Shown: positions 26,793 through 34,765, counted from the first letter of the stretch. The stretch: 64,000 nucleotides of DNA from Dyadobacter jejuensis (GCF_003149085.1 NZ_QGDT01000001.1:806001-870000); one strand, 5' to 3'. A program made the numbers and translations. The notes: a model not told the origin generated them from the sequence alone.

Positions 26793-26942
26793 GTGGGCCC
26801 ACCTGGAATCGAATCGGTCGGGCGCCCCGCGGGCGGGCGACCCGTCTGCGCGACCCCGTCGAACGCGACCCCGGTCTGCGCGACGGCGGCAGTACCTACT
26901 GATGATGAGTCAGTTGCTCCAACCTTTATGAATTTGGTGGGT
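26793..26942 (-). pseudogene. tRNA(CAU)-derived unit 9
   Basis: This unit lies next to the intact tRNA. It has small changes in the D-arm side (acctttatgaatttgg) and in the insert (cccgtcgaacgcgac). Confidence 0.75.
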
Positions 26943-26977
26943 AAAAACAAAAAAAGACCTAGCTGTTAAGCTAAGTC
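26943..26977 (-). terminator. Terminator of the intact tRNA gene
   Basis: On the - strand GACTTAGC and GCTAGGTC form an 8-bp stem (one G-T pair) with a 6-base loop, followed by TTTTTTTGTTTTT, 15 bp after the tRNA 3' end. The same terminator recurs after the other units. Confidence 0.85.
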
Positions 26978-26991
26978 CTTGATTTTCAATG

Positions 26992-27065
26992 TGGGCCCAC
27001 CTGGAATCGAACCAGGCACCTACTGATTATGAGTCAGTTGCTCTAACCGAATGAGCTATAGGCCC
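26992..27065 (-). tRNA. tRNA with CAU anticodon (tRNA-Met, or tRNA-Ile2)
   Basis: These 74 bases fold as a full cloverleaf: acceptor GGGCCTA/TGGGCCC with A73, D-stem GCTC/GAGC, anticodon stem ACTGA/TCAGT with loop CTCATAA, T-stem CCTGG/CCAGG with loop TTCGATT. CCA is not encoded. The anticodon CAU is read by elongator tRNA-Met or by lysidine-modified tRNA-Ile2; the sequence favours Met by general similarity but does not decide. One oddity is that positions 15 and 48, normally a G-C Levitt pair, are T and G. It is the only complete copy in an array of about eleven related units. Confidence 0.9.
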
Positions 27066-27084
27066 TTTTACACTTATTAGAATC

Positions 27085-27203
27085 GAAGTCGACCCCGGTC
27101 TACGCGACGGCGGTCTACGCGACACTACCTACTGATGATGAGCGGACGGCTCGGGGTCAGTTGCTCTAAGCGACCGGGCAAACGCTTTGTGAGCTATAGG
27201 CCC
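27085..27203 (-). pseudogene. tRNA(CAU)-like unit with GC-rich inserts in three loops
   Basis: The 5' end GGGCCTATAGCTCA matches the intact tRNA. Then a 20-base insert replaces the D-loop centre. The anticodon stem follows, with a 14-base insert exactly between ACTGA and the loop CTCATCA. A third insert of about 38 bases sits in the variable/T-arm position before CTTCGATTC. The acceptor 3' strand is missing. The inserts share GGTCGC/GTCGCG strings. It is the first unit downstream of the promoter at 27227-27257. Confidence 0.7.
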
Positions 27204-27226
27204 GTGACAGCTGCGCTATCGGACTG

Positions 27227-27257
27227 CAAAATTAATCAAAGACTTTAATTCTCCAAA
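27227..27257 (-). promoter_or_regulatory. Strong Bacteroidota-type promoter driving the tRNA array
   Basis: On the - strand TTTG (27257-27254), a 19-base spacer, and TAATTTTG (27234-27227) match the -33 TTG / -7 TAnnTTTG consensus. It would start transcription near 27220, just before the decorated tRNA unit, and read toward the intact tRNA. Confidence 0.75.
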
Positions 27258-27300
27258 CGATATTGATAAGATATTCTTATTCGTTCCGGGATAGGTTTAT

Positions 27301-27308
27301 TATTTTTG
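27301..27308 (+). promoter_or_regulatory. -7 promoter element of HD-domain gene
   Basis: TATTTTTG fits TAnnTTTG, 16 bp before the chosen TTG start at 27325. No good -33 element is visible. Confidence 0.45.
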
Positions 27309-27324
27309 CAAAAAACGATTGATT

Positions 27325-28560
27325 TTGAATAAACGAAAGATCATCAACGATCCGGTATACGGATTTATAACGATAACCTCGGACCTGCTGTTCGACTTGG
27401 TAGAGCATCCTTATTTTCAGAGGCTACGCCGCATTAAACAACTCGGATTGGCCGATCTGGTATATCCTGGCGCCTTACACACCCGCTTTCATCATGCGCT
27501 AGGAGCCATGCACCTGATGACCCTCACCCTGCAATCCCTAAAAGACAAGGGGCACCAGATCAGTGACCAGGAGCAGGAGGCTGCACAAGCGGCGATACTT
27601 TTGCATGACCTAGGCCATGGGCCCTTTTCGCATGTACTGGAAAACGTGCTGATGCCAGGCGTTAAGCATGAGGCCATCACGCTGGTGTTGATGCAGCAGC
27701 TGAACCAGGAGCTGTCGGGGAGGCTGCAGCTGGCCATAGAAATGTTCGAAGGGACCTATTCCCGTCGGTTTTTCCATCAGATGATCTCCAGCCAGCTGGA
27801 TATGGATCGGATGGACTATTTGAATCGCGATAGTTTTTATACCGGCGTGGTAGAAGGGTCGATAGGGGCCGATCGCTTAATAAAGATGTTTGACCTAAGC
27901 CACGACGAATTGGTGGTAGAGGAAAAGGCCTTGCTGAGTATAGAGAGTTTTTTACATGCCCGCCGGCTGATGTATTGGCAGGTATATTTGCACAAAACCC
28001 TGCTCTGTGCCCAGGCCATGCTTACCCAGATCATGCACCGGGCCCGGTTGCTGTCGAGGGAGGGCGTCACATTATTTGCTACTCCGGCCTTTACCAAGTT
28101 TTTGAAGGAGGAATATAGCCTCGAGGGTTTTCAGGAAAACAAGGAATTGTTGGAGGCCTTCAACGATTTGGACGATAACGACGTATGGGCTTCTGTAAAG
28201 GCTTGGACGGCACACGACGACTTCGTGCTCTCCCGATTGTCGAAGGCCCTGTTGAATAGGAATTTATTTAAGATCGCCTTTTTTGACAATCAACCGGACG
28301 CCAACGTACTAAACCAACTAAAAAATGAGTTGTTGAGGGAAGGAATTGATGAAAGTCTGATGGATTATTTTTTGGTTTCGGGGCTTACCATCAATTCTGG
28401 GTATGAAAACCAGCGGGATCCGATCCGGGTCAAAATGAAGACTGGGGAGCTGTTGGATATCGCAGAAGCATCCGACGTTCCGACCATAGAAGCCTTAACG
28501 AAGATTGTCCGCAAGTATTATGTATGTTGGACTAAACCTGTATCTTTGCGAGGTTGGTAA
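27325..28560 (+). CDS. HD-domain phosphohydrolase (SAMHD1/dGTPase-like)
   Basis: This roughly 411-residue HD-superfamily protein has N terminus NKRKIINDPVYGFI, then LRRIKQLG, HTRFHHALGAMHL (first metal His) and LLHDLGHGPFSH (HD motif), with a later LDMDRMDYLNRD supplying the last Asp. These are the metal-binding residues of SAMHD1/dGTPase-like enzymes, which hydrolyse dNTPs. The exact substrate is not known. No upstream ATG is in frame; TTG at 27325 gives the N terminus usual for the family, while TTG at 27319 would add two residues. It is divergent from the tRNA array promoter and marks the return to core genome. Confidence 0.88.
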   Translation: MNKRKIINDPVYGFITITSDLLFDLVEHPYFQRLRRIKQLGLADLVYPGALHTRFHHALGAMHLMTLTLQSLKDKGHQISDQEQEAAQAAILLHDLGHGPFSHVLENVLMPGVKHEAITLVLMQQLNQELSGRLQLAIEMFEGTYSRRFFHQMISSQLDMDRMDYLNRDSFYTGVVEGSIGADRLIKMFDLSHDELVVEEKALLSIESFLHARRLMYWQVYLHKTLLCAQAMLTQIMHRARLLSREGVTLFATPAFTKFLKEEYSLEGFQENKELLEAFNDLDDNDVWASVKAWTAHDDFVLSRLSKALLNRNLFKIAFFDNQPDANVLNQLKNELLREGIDESLMDYFLVSGLTINSGYENQRDPIRVKMKTGELLDIAEASDVPTIEALTKIVRKYYVCWTKPVSLRGW

Positions 28561-28653
28561 TATATGGCTTCCACAAAAGACCCTTGCGGGTGCCCATATT
28601 CCCAAATACTTTATACGTGTATCATTACGTAATCTGAATTTAGCCTAAGAAAT

Positions 28654-29703
28654 ATGAAATTTACTGTCAGCGAAATTGCAAAAATGCTTGATGGAAAAGT
28701 TGTTGGCGATGAGACAATTACAATTAATTCAGCTGCAAAGATAGAGGAAGGCCATCCAGGCTCAATTTCTTTCCTGGCTAATAGTAAGTACGAAGCGCAT
28801 ATTTATGGCACGAAATCGTCGGCCGTCATTGTCAACAAAGATTTTACTCCGAAAACAGAGATTAAAACCACATTAATTTTTGTGGAAAATGCCTATACGG
28901 CCTTCACCATTTTGTTGGAAGAATACCAGAAGAGACTTCTGGGGACCAAAGTGGGCGTGGAGCAGCCAAGTTTTTTTGCGGAGACCAGTAGTATGGGGGA
29001 AGGGGCCTATAGGGGCGCTTTTTCTTATGTAGGCAATCACTGTAAGATAGGCAAAGAGGTGAAAATTTATCCCAATTGTTATATCGGTAATAATGTGGTG
29101 ATAGGTGATAACTGTACTTTTCACCCGGGAGTGAAGATATACGATGATACTGTAATAGGTAATAATTGTACTATTTTTGCCAATACCGTCATCGGTGGCG
29201 ATGGCTTTGGGTTCGCTCCTCAGGCCGACGGCTCGTATAAAGCCATCCCTCAGCTAGGCAATGTGGTCATAGAGGACGACGTCAGCATAGGTTCCAATAC
29301 GGCGGTCGACTGCGCCACCATGGGCTCCACCATTATAAGGAAAGGGGTTAAGCTGGACAACCTCATACAGATCGCCCATAACGTGGAGATTGGCCGTAAT
29401 ACGGTCATAGCCGCCCAGACGGGGGTTTCCGGCTCAAGCCGAATCGGAGAGCAGTGTATCATTGCCGGACAGGTAGGGATTGCCGGGCATTTGACCCTAG
29501 CCAACCACACCAAAATTGGCGCCCAAAGTGGCCTGGGAAAGTCCATCAAAAAGGAAGGCATGTCCCTTTCGGGATCCCCTTCCAGGGATTTGACCGAACA
29601 TCTACGCTCGATGGCTTCCGTGAGAAGATTGCCTGAAATTGAGAAAAGATTAAAAGAATTAGAGAATATCAGAGAGAATTCCCAGACCTTTGCCAAGGGG
29701 TAG
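28654..29703 (+). CDS. lpxD: UDP-3-O-acylglucosamine N-acyltransferase
   Basis: This 349-residue enzyme has a LpxD N-terminal domain (about 1-95, KFTVSEIAKMLDGKVVGD) followed by a left-handed beta helix of hexapeptide repeats (GDNCTFHPGVKIYDDTVIG). The segment QIAHNVEIG contains the catalytic His of acyltransferases, and a C-terminal helix follows. It catalyses the third step of lipid A synthesis using acyl-ACP. The next gene, lpxC-fabZ, starts 76 bp downstream and lpxA follows, so the lipid A genes form a cluster. Confidence 0.96.
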   Translation: MKFTVSEIAKMLDGKVVGDETITINSAAKIEEGHPGSISFLANSKYEAHIYGTKSSAVIVNKDFTPKTEIKTTLIFVENAYTAFTILLEEYQKRLLGTKVGVEQPSFFAETSSMGEGAYRGAFSYVGNHCKIGKEVKIYPNCYIGNNVVIGDNCTFHPGVKIYDDTVIGNNCTIFANTVIGGDGFGFAPQADGSYKAIPQLGNVVIEDDVSIGSNTAVDCATMGSTIIRKGVKLDNLIQIAHNVEIGRNTVIAAQTGVSGSSRIGEQCIIAGQVGIAGHLTLANHTKIGAQSGLGKSIKKEGMSLSGSPSRDLTEHLRSMASVRRLPEIEKRLKELENIRENSQTFAKG

Positions 29704-29779
29704 GACGATGCTGATCGATCTTATGACAAAAAAATACGAGCCATGTTCTCGTAAGCCTATTAGTAATTGGTAGAATAGA

Positions 29780-31171
29780 ATGAACGAAAAACAACAAACG
29801 ATTTCCAAGTCGGTATCCGTTACGGGAGTCGGTTTACATACCGGGGTGGTGGCTACAATGACCTTTGTTCCTGCACCGGCCAATCATGGATATAAGTTTC
29901 AAAGGGTAGATTTGCCCGGTCAGCCGATCGTCGATGCCGACGTAGACAACGTGGTGGACCTCTCTCGTGGGACGACCATCGAGCAGAATGGAGCCCGGGT
30001 CAATACCGTAGAACATACCTTGGCGGCATTGGTCGGTCTACAGATCGACAATGTGCTGATTCAGCTCGACGGCCCCGAACCGCCCATTATGGATGGTAGC
30101 TCCATTAAGTTTGTCGATGCGCTGATCGGTGCTGGTATTGAGGAGCAAAACGCCTACCGTAATTATTTTGAGATTCCTGAGTTTATACATTATAAAAACA
30201 AGGAGAACAAAATCGAAATGGTGGCCCTTCCCTTGTCTGACTACCGCCTGACGGTGATGGTCGATTATAACTCGAAGGTGATCAGTAGCCAACACGCTTC
30301 ATTGAATGATATCACCTTGTTTAAGGACGATATCGCTCAGTGCCGCACCTTCGTCTTTTTACATGAACTAGAGGCCTTGTACAAGCAAAACCTGATAAAA
30401 GGGGGTGACTTAACCAATGCCATCGTGATCGTAGATAGGGATGTGGAAGATGGAGAGCTGGATCATTTGTCGCAGCTGCTCAACAAGCCCAAGGTGAGCG
30501 TCGACGAGTCGAACGGGATCTTGAATAATGTAGACTTACATTTCTCCAATGAAATGGCCCGTCATAAGCTGCTGGACCTTATCGGGGATTTGGCTTTGAT
30601 AGGACGCCCCATTAAAGCGCAGATCCTGGCTGCAAGGCCCGGCCACGCCGCCAATGTGGCTTTGGCCAAAAAGATTAAAAAGCTTATTAAGTCCTCTAAG
30701 TCGGACATACCCCAATATGACCCCAACAAAGCCCCTATTTTTGACATCAATCAGATAGGTCAATTATTGGCGCACCGATATCCTTTTCAGATGATCGATA
30801 AGATCATTGCATTGGATGAGAAAAGCGTGGTAGGGGTGAAGAACGTTACGATCAACGAGCAGTTCTTTATAGGCCATTTCCCGGGCAACCCCGTGATGCC
30901 TGGGGTGCTTCAGTTGGAGGCTATGGCACAAACGGGCGGTATATTGGTACTATCGAGTGTGCCCGATCCCGACAACTACTGGCCTTATCTTATAGGTATA
31001 GATGCATGCCGTTTCCGCCGGAATGTATTCCCAGGAGATACGGTGATTTTTAAATGTGAATTTACTTCTCCCATGAAACGGGGAATCGTCAAGATGAGTG
31101 GTCGCGGATACGTGTCCGGTCAGCTTGTATGTGAAGCGGATATGATAGCTAGCCTTGTAAAGAAAAAATGA
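29780..31171 (+). CDS. lpxC-fabZ: Bifunctional UDP-3-O-acyl-GlcNAc deacetylase / 3-hydroxyacyl-ACP dehydratase
   Basis: This 463-residue fusion has an LpxC domain at about 1-310 with VEHTLAAL and zinc ligands in the HKLLDLIGDLALIG region. A FabZ domain at about 320-463 has HRYPFQMIDKI, GHFPGNPVMPGVLQLEAMAQ and the catalytic His/Glu. LpxC performs the committed step of lipid A synthesis and FabZ dehydrates 3-hydroxyacyl-ACP in fatty-acid synthesis. Both draw on the same hydroxyacyl-ACP pool. The fusion is a regular feature of Bacteroidota. The stop codon overlaps the lpxA start by 4 bp. Confidence 0.97.
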   Translation: MNEKQQTISKSVSVTGVGLHTGVVATMTFVPAPANHGYKFQRVDLPGQPIVDADVDNVVDLSRGTTIEQNGARVNTVEHTLAALVGLQIDNVLIQLDGPEPPIMDGSSIKFVDALIGAGIEEQNAYRNYFEIPEFIHYKNKENKIEMVALPLSDYRLTVMVDYNSKVISSQHASLNDITLFKDDIAQCRTFVFLHELEALYKQNLIKGGDLTNAIVIVDRDVEDGELDHLSQLLNKPKVSVDESNGILNNVDLHFSNEMARHKLLDLIGDLALIGRPIKAQILAARPGHAANVALAKKIKKLIKSSKSDIPQYDPNKAPIFDINQIGQLLAHRYPFQMIDKIIALDEKSVVGVKNVTINEQFFIGHFPGNPVMPGVLQLEAMAQTGGILVLSSVPDPDNYWPYLIGIDACRFRRNVFPGDTVIFKCEFTSPMKRGIVKMSGRGYVSGQLVCEADMIASLVKKK

Positions 31172-31980
31172 CACAGTCTTTGAGTTATGTTCATCCTGGC
31201 GCTAAGATCGCCCAAGATGTAGAAATTGAGCCATTTGCGATGATTCACGACGATGTAGAAATCGGTGAAGGGTCGTGGATAGGCTCGCATGCGGTAATCA
31301 ATTCCGGAGCACGAATAGGGAAAAACTGTCGTATTTTTCCAGGAGCGGTAATATCCGCTACCCCACAAGACCTGAAGTATAATAATGAGTATACCTTTAC
31401 CGTCATTGGCGACAACACCACCGTACGGGAATATGCTACCATTAGTAGGGGGACTGAGGAGCATTGGAAGACCGTCGTAGGGTCTGACTGTATGATTATG
31501 GCCTATGCGCATGTGGCGCATGATTGCCGGGTAGGGAATTATTGCATCATAGGCAATAATGTTCAGATGGCCGGCCATGTTCATGTGGGCGATTGGGCCA
31601 TTATTAGCGCCCTGAGTGCCGTTCATCAGTTTGTCAAAATAGGCGCTCATGCCTTCATATCTGGCGCAACTTTGGTGCGCAAGGACGTCCCTCCGTATAC
31701 CAAAGCGGCAAGAGAGCCCATTTCCTATGTAGGGATCAATTCCGTAGGCCTTCGACGCCGGGGCTTTAGTAACGAAAAAATTATCGAAATTCAGAACGTC
31801 TATCGGTATATCTATATGAAGGGCCTCAATAATGCCGAAGCCTTGCAACAAATAGAACTGGGATTACCCCCTTCCGACGAAAGGGATAATATCATCAACT
31901 TCGTACGCTCTTCCGAAAGAGGGATCATGCGTAGTCCCTTTCAGACGCACGCTTCTTCGGAAGGAGAGAGCCAAGCTTAG
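31168..31980 (+). CDS. lpxA: UDP-N-acetylglucosamine acyltransferase
   Basis: This 270-residue LpxA has hexapeptide-repeat coils, the catalytic AYAHVAHDCRVGN (His in the HVAHD motif), and the C-terminal helical domain with RRGFSNEKI. It adds the 3-hydroxyacyl chain to UDP-GlcNAc, the first step of lipid A. It is translated from the message of lpxC-fabZ through an ATGA overlap. A terminator follows at 32001. Confidence 0.96.
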   Translation: MTQSLSYVHPGAKIAQDVEIEPFAMIHDDVEIGEGSWIGSHAVINSGARIGKNCRIFPGAVISATPQDLKYNNEYTFTVIGDNTTVREYATISRGTEEHWKTVVGSDCMIMAYAHVAHDCRVGNYCIIGNNVQMAGHVHVGDWAIISALSAVHQFVKIGAHAFISGATLVRKDVPPYTKAAREPISYVGINSVGLRRRGFSNEKIIEIQNVYRYIYMKGLNNAEALQQIELGLPPSDERDNIINFVRSSERGIMRSPFQTHASSEGESQA

Positions 31981-32000
31981 AAATACAGTACCTCATTACC

Positions 32001-32033
32001 AGCAACCTCCATTTATGGGGGTTGCTTTTTTTG
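32001..32033 (+). terminator. Intrinsic terminator after lpxA
   Basis: agcaacc at 32001 pairs with ggttgct at 32019-32025 around a short loop, followed by a run of T. It also separates the convergent membrane-protein gene. Confidence 0.75.
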
Positions 32034-32036
32034 TGG

Positions 32037-32837
32037 TTATAGCAAGAGCAGGGGCAGCGCTGGGAGCCAATCGAGTATTCCCCGGACCATCAGAGGGGGT
32101 ATAATTTTGAACCTGCTAAAGAATATCGTGGCCTGTACGACGGCGATCAGCAACAGCAGCACGAGCACCCTATGGGTGAAGCGGTGGGGGCTGTAGTAGA
32201 TCATCCATAGGTCGATCAGGACGATGAGCAGCAAGCCAACTTTCATCAGGAGGCGGATGGTAGGGCTACTGGTAGGGGCAGGGCTCAAGGGTTGCCGATC
32301 AGGACGGGGAATTAACGCATTCTGCAATAGTAAGCCTAGCCAAATGGCCGCCACGCCGAGGGATTCTGGTCCATAGCTCCAATATTGTAGAAAAGCCATC
32401 CATATGCCGGCCATAAGGAGCCCGATGAGTGCCAGGCGGCGGTGGAGGCTATAGGCCGAGGCCTTGAAGTAGCGCGGTACTGCCCACAAGTAAGCGGAAG
32501 CCAAGGCAAATACGGGGAGTATCAGCAGGGGCCTTGGGGCAAAAAAGGCGAGGATAAGCGATCCGACCATGCAGAGAGAGGCGAGTCGGACGAGGGAAAC
32601 CTTATGATGCTTTAAGAAAGTCTGTTTGGCTTTGCTACAAGGGCCGGGCCTCCAGTAGGCGTAAAGAATCTGAAAAGCCAGAACGGAAATCCCAAGTAGT
32701 ACGGGCGTGTCCCAATGAGCCTGGACGGCGCCTGTAGGGAGGGCGCCCAAAAGGATATAAATGCTCAAAGCACCTACGATGACCTGTGGAGATAGGTAGA
32801 GGCTATTGCGTAAAATGGAAGCGGGGGATGGTGGCAT
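32037..32837 (-). CDS. Polytopic membrane protein of unknown function
   Basis: This 266-residue protein has about eight hydrophobic helices and few charged residues: PQVIVGALSIYILLG at the N terminus, a central HKVSLVRLASL loop, and a late loop rich in Pro/Ser. I do not recognise the family; there is no transport or catalytic motif. It lies downstream of the MOSC gene on the same strand with a 31-bp gap, so the two may be cotranscribed. Confidence 0.7.
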   Translation of the reverse strand: MPPSPASILRNSLYLSPQVIVGALSIYILLGALPTGAVQAHWDTPVLLGISVLAFQILYAYWRPGPCSKAKQTFLKHHKVSLVRLASLCMVGSLILAFFAPRPLLILPVFALASAYLWAVPRYFKASAYSLHRRLALIGLLMAGIWMAFLQYWSYGPESLGVAAIWLGLLLQNALIPRPDRQPLSPAPTSSPTIRLLMKVGLLLIVLIDLWMIYYSPHRFTHRVLVLLLLIAVVQATIFFSRFKIIPPLMVRGILDWLPALPLLLL

Positions 32838-32868
32838 GGGTAGTCGGAAAATAGCGGGTGGGTATGCG

Positions 32869-33675
32869 TTAGGCTAAGATCGTAATCGGGTCCCCTTCCT
32901 TGACGAGTCCCACCTGGCTACATACCATATTCTGTCCAAAAAGTATTTTGTTGCCCACCTTACGATAGGTGGCGAGTGTTTTGAGGGGTTCACTGCCTTT
33001 TAAGGCAGTGGTGGGGTCTATGGTCGTCATCACACATCGGGAACATGGCTTTACGATATGAAAATGAACCTCCCCCTCCCCAATCCTGATTTCTTTTAGG
33101 TGGTCTTCCTGGTGGGGCGTAAAGCCCTTCACTACAAAATTGGGCCTAAAGCGGTTCATGGAGAGGGGGTGTTCCAGGCGCTTATTGAGTGCATCGAGGG
33201 AGTCCTGGCCTATCAGCAAAAAGGGGAATCCATCGGCAAAGCTTACGTTTTCCTGATTCACCGCGAAGCGGGCGTCAACGGGTCTCGCAGTGTCTTCGGT
33301 GAGTTGGACCAGTCGGACGGGCTGCTGCAGTACCTCACTCAGCCAAAGGTCTATGGCCTGATCGACGGCCCTGGCTTCCACCACATCGTCCCATATCGTC
33401 ACGGGTAGGGTAGGACCGTTGCTGGACTGGTATGGAACCAGTACCGACCCTGCCTCTGGTTTGGAAATGCGTATTCCACCGGGCTCCAGGGTGGTTTGGA
33501 GCAAGGCCATAGTAGGGAGGGTACGTTGGGAGAGAAACAGGCCATTGCCGTTCACGATCATCCACCGACGGTCCCACTGAAGGCCTCTTTCCAAGGCCAT
33601 CCCTTCGCTCAGGCGGATACCTGTCAGGGATTTGATGGGATAGATCCAGATTTCGGAGAGGGTCATGGTGGCCAT
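32869..33675 (-). CDS. MOSC domain-containing protein (YcbX/mARC-like)
   Basis: This 268-residue protein has a MOSC N-terminal beta-barrel domain (about 1-120, IYPIKSLTGI and GLQWDRRWMIV) and a MOSC domain with the molybdenum-ligating cysteine in PCSRCVMTTIDP. Such proteins bind the molybdenum cofactor and reduce N-hydroxylated compounds with an electron partner. A start three residues later (MTLSEIW) is also possible. The partner gene is not apparent next to it. Confidence 0.88.
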   Translation of the reverse strand: MATMTLSEIWIYPIKSLTGIRLSEGMALERGLQWDRRWMIVNGNGLFLSQRTLPTMALLQTTLEPGGIRISKPEAGSVLVPYQSSNGPTLPVTIWDDVVEARAVDQAIDLWLSEVLQQPVRLVQLTEDTARPVDARFAVNQENVSFADGFPFLLIGQDSLDALNKRLEHPLSMNRFRPNFVVKGFTPHQEDHLKEIRIGEGEVHFHIVKPCSRCVMTTIDPTTALKGSEPLKTLATYRKVGNKILFGQNMVCSQVGLVKEGDPITILA

Positions 33676-33744
33676 AAGATGTGGACTAGGATTAAATTAT
33701 AGTTATTTTAGTTCAGTTAATCGAATAATATAGGAGCCCCAGCC

Positions 33745-34743
33745 TTACAGGTGCATCCGCGGCATGGGGCTGGCCGATTGATCGGCGAAATCGCCCGCTA
33801 AAAATTTATAATGAGCGGCCATGGCGATCATCGCCGCATTGTCGGTACAGTACTCAAAGTCGGGGATATAGGTCTTCCACTGGTGTTTATGAGCCAGCTC
33901 CACCAGGGCTTTCCGCAAACCAGAATTGGCCGAAACACCTCCCGCTATGGCTATCTCCTTGATTCCCGTTTCCCTGGAGGCCCGTTTCAGTTTGTTCATC
34001 AGGATCTCAATAAGGGTATGCTGTACGCTGGCACAGATATCCGCTAAGTTCTTCGGGATAAACTCGGGCTCTTGCTGGACCTGTTTTTGAAGGAAATACA
34101 AGATCGACGTTTTAATACCACTAAAAGAGTAGTCGAGGCCAGGCATTTCGGTCAGCGGAAAGGGGTAGGCCAAGGGGTTGCCCTCTTTGGCGTAGCGGTC
34201 TATGAGTGGGCCTCCAGGATAGGGTAGCCCCAGGAGCTTGGCGGTCTTGTCGAAGGCTTCTCCCACGGCATCATCCTTGGTCTGCCCGATTACCTCCATA
34301 GCTAGGGGGCTATTCACCCGCACGATTTGGGTATGGCCCCCACTTACCGTAAGGCATAAAAATGGGAAGCTGGGCTGGGGAGCGGTGATAAAATGTGCCA
34401 AAACATGCGCCTGCATATGATTTACCTCTATAAGCGGGATTCCTAAGCCCAGGGCCATGGCCTTAGCGAAGGAGGTGCCTACCAATAAGGCGCCTAATAA
34501 TCCGGGTCCTTTCGTAAAGGCCACTGCATCGAGGTCAATTTTTGCTACTTTTGCATCGGATAAGGCCTTGGTGACGACCGGAAGAATATGCTGCTGGTGC
34601 GCACGGGAGGCGAGCTCAGGCACTACGCCCCCATATTGGGCGTGGATAAGCTGGGTGGCTATAACATTGGAGGCTATCTGTCCGTTTACTATTACAGCTG
34701 CTGAGGTTTCGTCGCAGGACGATTCAATAGCGAGAATATTCAT
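33745..34743 (-). CDS. tsaD: tRNA N6-threonylcarbamoyladenosine transferase TsaD
   Basis: From ATG 34743 (MNILAIESSCDETSAAV) the protein has 332 residues, the family length. The longer frame upstream adds 63 non-homologous residues. The iron-binding HMQAH motif, the N-terminal ESSCDETS nucleotide-binding loop and GGVSANSGLR are present. It forms the t6A modification at A37 of ANN-decoding tRNAs with TsaB/C/E, which would include a CAU tRNA. A -7 box (TACTTTTG on the - strand) lies at 34766-34773. It is divergent from tamB. Confidence 0.95.
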   Translation of the reverse strand: MNILAIESSCDETSAAVIVNGQIASNVIATQLIHAQYGGVVPELASRAHQQHILPVVTKALSDAKVAKIDLDAVAFTKGPGLLGALLVGTSFAKAMALGLGIPLIEVNHMQAHVLAHFITAPQPSFPFLCLTVSGGHTQIVRVNSPLAMEVIGQTKDDAVGEAFDKTAKLLGLPYPGGPLIDRYAKEGNPLAYPFPLTEMPGLDYSFSGIKTSILYFLQKQVQQEPEFIPKNLADICASVQHTLIEILMNKLKRASRETGIKEIAIAGGVSANSGLRKALVELAHKHQWKTYIPDFEYCTDNAAMIAMAAHYKFLAGDFADQSASPMPRMHL

Positions 34744-34765
34744 AGGGTAATCGAAAAATAATTTA

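Noticed and set aside
15434..26990. CRISPR array in the regularly spaced repeats
   Set aside because: The repeats are tRNA-derived units of 140-440 bp with related, GC-rich inserts rather than unique short spacers, and no cas gene is present.
27204..27230. Second tRNA (GTCCGATAGC...) fused upstream of the decorated unit
   Set aside because: It lies right after a consensus promoter and lacks an anticodon arm and a 3' half, so it is better read as the 5' leader of the transcript.
29780..31171. LpxC-FabZ fusion as a novel feature
   Set aside because: This fusion is well known in Bacteroidota, so it helps identify the organism but is not new.
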